Source: Streptomyces malaysiensis subsp. samsunensis (GTDB lineage: Bacteria; Actinomycetota; Actinomycetes; Streptomycetales; Streptomycetaceae). Taken from it: DNA of 64,000 nt. Under the pieces are notes generated by a model, which saw nothing but the letters and a program-made list of their open reading frames with translations, was not told where the DNA came from and ran no database searches. The translations under genes and the position numbers were made by a program. Shown piece after piece: positions 61,281 to 64,000 of this stretch; positions within the stretch are counted from its first letter, which is position 1; every line of letters starts with the position of its first letter. The stretch is from the NCBI RefSeq assembly GCF_024519315.1, contig NZ_JANIIC010000041.1, forward strand, positions 1 through 64,000. The letters are read 5' to 3'.

Positions 61281-61538
61281 ATGTACGCGCGACGCCGCCA
61301 CGCATACTTTTTCCTGATGGGCGCGTGTCTGACGCTCTTCATCTCGGCGTGGGCCTTTGTGCGCCTGTGGTCCGTACCCGCCGCGGTCGCGATGTGCATC
61401 GTCGCCATGGTGATCCCGCCTCTGGCGGCCATCGTCGCCAATCGCCGGGGTCCTGACGACCGATGGTGGGACGAATCGGGGGACGAGGAGTCCGACCGGT
61501 GGTGGCGGGAGCTCGACGAGCACAACCACCGGCATTGA
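61281..61538 (+). CDS. DUF3099 membrane protein
   Basis: 85 aa, two helices (about 8-26 and 31-51) and a Trp/Asp-rich tail (DRWWDESGDEESDRWWREL). Role unknown. ATG 61281 has TACCCT 6 nt upstream (leaderless-type) and no ribosome site. Confidence 0.82.
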   Translation: MYARRRHAYFFLMGACLTLFISAWAFVRLWSVPAAVAMCIVAMVIPPLAAIVANRRGPDDRWWDESGDEESDRWWRELDEHNHRH

Positions 61539-61604
61539 CCACGAGCACACAGCCACAGCGACCCCGCTGACCGGGGCCCGGCCGGGGGGCGTTCGGGGAG
61601 CGCC

Positions 61605-61970
61605 CTAGTACACGAGCGCCTGGACGCCGTCCGGCATGATCTCGCTCACGAAGACCTGAGCGCCCGCGATCCGGGCACCCTCGATCAGATCCTTCTCCTC
61701 GATCTCCCGGCGCGCCGCGCATTGAGTGCACACCGTGATCGATCCGCCGCCCGTAAGGATGCCGTCGATCAGATCCGGAAGCGGCGCCGCATGCGGCAGT
61801 TCGAACTCCGCCGCCCGACCGGGCAGCGCAAACCACGTCGACTCCCCGGTGAGCCAGAGCGAGACCTCCACCCCGCTCGCCGCGGCCACCGCCGCCACCG
61901 TGAACGCCTGGGAGCACCGCTCGGGAGCGTCCGCGCCCGCCGTTACCTTGATCACGAGCTTCTTCGCCAT
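61605..61970 (-). CDS. DsrE-family sulfur-relay-like protein
   Basis: 121 aa. DsrE/TusD fold by pattern (MAKKLVIKVTAGADAPERCSQAF, SLWLTGESTWFAL, ITVCTQCAARREI). CTQC and ERCSQ offer possible sulfur-carrying Cys. ATG 61970 has TAAGGT 6 nt upstream, so leaderless-type. It fits the nearby rhodanese and MoaD-like genes. Confidence 0.85.
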   Translation of the reverse strand: MAKKLVIKVTAGADAPERCSQAFTVAAVAAASGVEVSLWLTGESTWFALPGRAAEFELPHAAPLPDLIDGILTGGGSITVCTQCAARREIEEKDLIEGARIAGAQVFVSEIMPDGVQALVY

Positions 61971-62088
61971 GCGTCAACCTTAGGCTCGGCGCCCTGGGAG
62001 CGGCGCCGCACGGCCACCTGTCTCCACCGGCCGTCCCGGCGCCGACTAGACTCGGTGCCGTCCGTCATCTGTTCCTAGGAGCGCGCTC

Positions 62089-62190
62089 GTGCTTGAGGCA
62101 GTCTTCACCACCCTGATGATCCTGGTCGCCGTGGCCACGCTCGGCTTCGCCGCGCTGACCTGGAAGAAGCTGTACCAGGGCCAGCGCTGA
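62089..62190 (+). CDS. 33-residue membrane peptide
   Basis: GTG 62089 follows TAGGAG. Product LEAVFTTLMILVAVATLGFA with one helix, then basic WKKLYQGQR; C-terminus likely in the cytoplasm. It lies between DsrE and the nitrobindin-like gene. Codon bias is good (G/C third positions). A TAGACT hexamer at 62046 may be its promoter. Confidence 0.65.
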   Translation: MLEAVFTTLMILVAVATLGFAALTWKKLYQGQR

Positions 62191-62243
62191 ACCGCTCCTC
62201 ACCCCACCGCCACGGCTCGTCCCTCGACAGATCGCCTGAATTC

Positions 62244-62807
62244 ATGATCCAGATTCCGTCCGACCTCCACCCGGACCTCGTGCCGCTCGCCTTCCTCCTG
62301 GGCAACTGGGAAGGGGCCGGCGTATCGGACTTCCCCGGGGCCGAGAAGTGCAACTTCGGGCAGGAGGCCACCTTCACGCACGACGGCCGGGACTTCATCG
62401 AGTACGTCTCGCACACCTGGGTGCTGGACTCCGAGGGCAAGAAGGTCCGCCCCCTGGAGAGCGAGTCCGGCTACTGGCGGATCGACAAGGACCGCAAGGT
62501 CGAGGTCGTGATGAGCCGTGACCAGGGCATCATCGAGGTCTGGTACGGCGAGCTCGCGGAGGGCAAGCCGCAGATCGACCTGGCGACGGACGCGGTGGCG
62601 CGCACCGCGCACGCGGCCCCGTACTCGGGCGGCAAGCGGCTGTACGGCTACGTCAAAAGCGATCTGATGTGGGTCGGCGAGAAGGCCACTCCCGAGGTCG
62701 AGCTGCGCCCGTACATGTCCGCGCATCTGAAGAAGGTCGTGGACCCGCGGGAGTGGGCCAAGGACCTCAAGGACCTGCCGGACGACGGGATCGCCTTCTT
62801 CCGCTGA
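62244..62807 (+). CDS. Nitrobindin/FABP-like heme-binding beta-barrel protein
   Basis: 187 aa. LLGNWEGAGV (about 18-27) is the family GxWxGxG motif; the rest is a ten-strand barrel pattern, and a late His in MSAHLKK may be the heme ligand. Family members bind ferric heme and react with nitric oxide or peroxynitrite. ATG 62244 has a weak site. Confidence 0.88.
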   Translation: MIQIPSDLHPDLVPLAFLLGNWEGAGVSDFPGAEKCNFGQEATFTHDGRDFIEYVSHTWVLDSEGKKVRPLESESGYWRIDKDRKVEVVMSRDQGIIEVWYGELAEGKPQIDLATDAVARTAHAAPYSGGKRLYGYVKSDLMWVGEKATPEVELRPYMSAHLKKVVDPREWAKDLKDLPDDGIAFFR

Positions 62808-62966
62808 GCCCTTCGGCGTTTCCGGCCTCTTCGGCGTTTCGAGCGTCCGCCGGGTCCGGCTCTTCCGGGCTCTTCCAGCTTTCCGCCGGGCCGGGCTCTT
62901 CCGTGCCGCGTCCGGTTCTGTCCTCCGCGTCCGGCCGGTGGGCGCGGGCGCGCCTACACTTGCACC

Positions 62967-63443
62967 GTGGCGACCACCGACTGGAAGAGCGATCTGCGGG
63001 AGCGCGGCTACCGACTGACCCCGCAGCGCCAGCTCGTGCTCGAAGCCGTCGATCGTCTGGAGCACGCCACTCCGGACGCCATCCTCACCGAGGTGCGCCG
63101 CACCGCGAGCGGCGTCAACATCTCCACGGTCTACCGCACATTGGAGCTGCTGGAGGAGCTGGGCCTGGTCAGCCATGCCCATCTCGGCCACGGCGCCCCC
63201 ACGTACCACCTGGCCGACCGGCACCACCACATCCACATGGTGTGCCGGGACTGCACCGATGTGATCGAGGCCGATGTCTCCGTGGCCGACGCCTTCACCC
63301 GGCAGCTGCGGGCGGACTTCGGCTTCGACACCGATCTGAAGCACTTCGCGATCTTCGGCCGGTGTGCCGCGTGCTCCGCCGGGCGGCGCGGTGGGGACGA
63401 CGCCGAAAACGGCGCCGATGAGGGCCGAGCCCGCAGGTCGTAG
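62967..63443 (+). CDS. nur: Nickel-responsive Fur-family regulator Nur
   Basis: 158 aa. Winged helix (about 1-80: WKSDLRERGYRLTPQRQLVLEAVDRLEHATPD, NISTVYRTLELLEELGLV). Metal residues: HHHIHMVCRDC (about 86-96), KHF (about 126) and CAAC (about 132-135). The sequence fits S. coelicolor Nur, which represses nickel uptake and the Fe-SOD gene when Ni is present. GTG 62967 has TACACT 6 nt upstream, so leaderless-type. A tail of about 20 acidic/basic residues extends it. Confidence 0.9.
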   Translation: MATTDWKSDLRERGYRLTPQRQLVLEAVDRLEHATPDAILTEVRRTASGVNISTVYRTLELLEELGLVSHAHLGHGAPTYHLADRHHHIHMVCRDCTDVIEADVSVADAFTRQLRADFGFDTDLKHFAIFGRCAACSAGRRGGDDAENGADEGRARRS

Positions 63444-63452
63444 GCTGAGTTC

Positions 63453-64000
63453 ATGAAGAGCCCCTTGCTGTCGCTGCCCGGCGCCGTCCCCGGCGAGGGC
63501 CCCGATGAAGGCGTTGCCGCCCACTACGGCGACCTGTTCCGCGAGCAGCGCGCGCTCGCCGACGGCACCGGCTTCGTGGACCTCTCGCACCGCGGAGTGG
63601 TCACGGTCAGCGGTGCCGACCGGCTCAGCTGGCTGCATCTGCTGCTCACCCAGCACGTCAGCGACCTTCCGCCGGGCCAGGCCACCGAAGCCCTGATCCT
63701 CTCCGCCCACGGCCACATCGAACACGCGCTCTATCTCGTCGACGACGGCGAAACCACCTGGGCCCATGTGGAGCCCGACAGCCAAGGCGATCTGATCGCC
63801 TACCTGGAGAGCATGAAGTTCTTCTACCGGGTCGACATCGCGGACCGCACCGAGGACTACGCGATCGTCCATCTCCCGGCGGGCAGCATCACCGAGGCCC
63901 CCGAGGACGCGGTCGTCCGCGAAACCCCGCACGGCCGGGACCTCTTCCTGCCGCGTGAGCGCCTTACCGCCTTCGCCGAGGCGAGCGGCCCGCCGATCGG
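63453..64000 (+). CDS. YgfZ/GcvT-like folate-binding protein, cut by window edge
   Basis: 182 codons are seen with no stop. SHRGVVTVSGADRLSWLHLLLTQHV is typical of the YgfZ (IbaG/IscA-linked tetrahydrofolate-binding) branch, which aids Fe-S cluster repair. ATG 63453 has TAGGCT 6 nt upstream, so leaderless-type, and starts 9 nt after nur. The C-terminal part with the conserved Cys (K-G-C-Y-x-G-Q) would lie past 64000. Confidence 0.88.
   Translation, partial: MKSPLLSLPGAVPGEGPDEGVAAHYGDLFREQRALADGTGFVDLSHRGVVTVSGADRLSWLHLLLTQHVSDLPPGQATEALILSAHGHIEHALYLVDDGETTWAHVEPDSQGDLIAYLESMKFFYRVDIADRTEDYAIVHLPAGSITEAPEDAVVRETPHGRDLFLPRERLTAFAEASGPPI

Overview
The window is a very GC-rich actinobacterial chromosome segment. 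Codon third positions are almost all G or C, GTG starts are common, and the gene content (sigE-cseABC, disA-radA, glnR, nur, a WhiJ/AbaA-type cassette, Cys-rich leader peptide) points to Streptomyces. Species cannot be fixed from the sequence. No tRNA, rRNA, CRISPR array or complete insertion sequence was recognised.

Left block (1-33.4 kb): trpS and proC; a SulP anion transporter; an SH3 protein; two tandem membrane Ser/Thr kinases with beta-propeller-like ectodomains; ilvD; a TetR/TIM-barrel pair; a Ppx/GppA phosphatase; a Cys-rich protein; an unusual sigma-like protein fused to an HxxxCxxC anti-sigma-type motif, a membrane helix and an outer beta domain; radA, disA and mutY; and the envelope-stress operon sigE-cseA-cseB-cseC. 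These are followed by VOC/AraC genes, a DHA2 efflux pump with a divergent TetR regulator, an M23 peptidase and a DUF4232 lipoprotein. From memory, this order follows the S. coelicolor region SCO3334 to about SCO3368.

Middle block (33.4-45.5 kb) looks accessory. It holds a Pro-rich membrane protein, a hydrolase, an ATPase/small protein/XRE/DUF397 x2 cassette, a secreted protein with two trypsin-like domains, a DD-carboxypeptidase next to a second CseB/CseC-like two-component system, an RRM RNA-binding protein, and a possible small RNA or structured leader.

Right block (45.6-64 kb): an MprAB-like two-component system with an HtrA-like protease, a LacI regulator, glnR, a hydrolase, a heterodimeric ABC exporter joined by a 40-residue linker reading frame, and a sulfur-related set (MoaD/ThiS-like carrier, Cys-containing leader peptide, sseA rhodanese, DUF1416, DsrE). 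It ends with a nitrobindin-like protein, nur, and a ygfZ-like gene cut by the window edge. This resembles the S. coelicolor SCO4155-4180 region, so two blocks that are far apart there are neighbours here.

Two features recur through the window. Several intergenic spaces carry GC-rich tandem repeats (periods 26, 30, 93 and 102 bp). At least eleven genes have a TANNNT hexamer exactly 6-7 nt before their ATG/GTG, which predicts leaderless transcripts.
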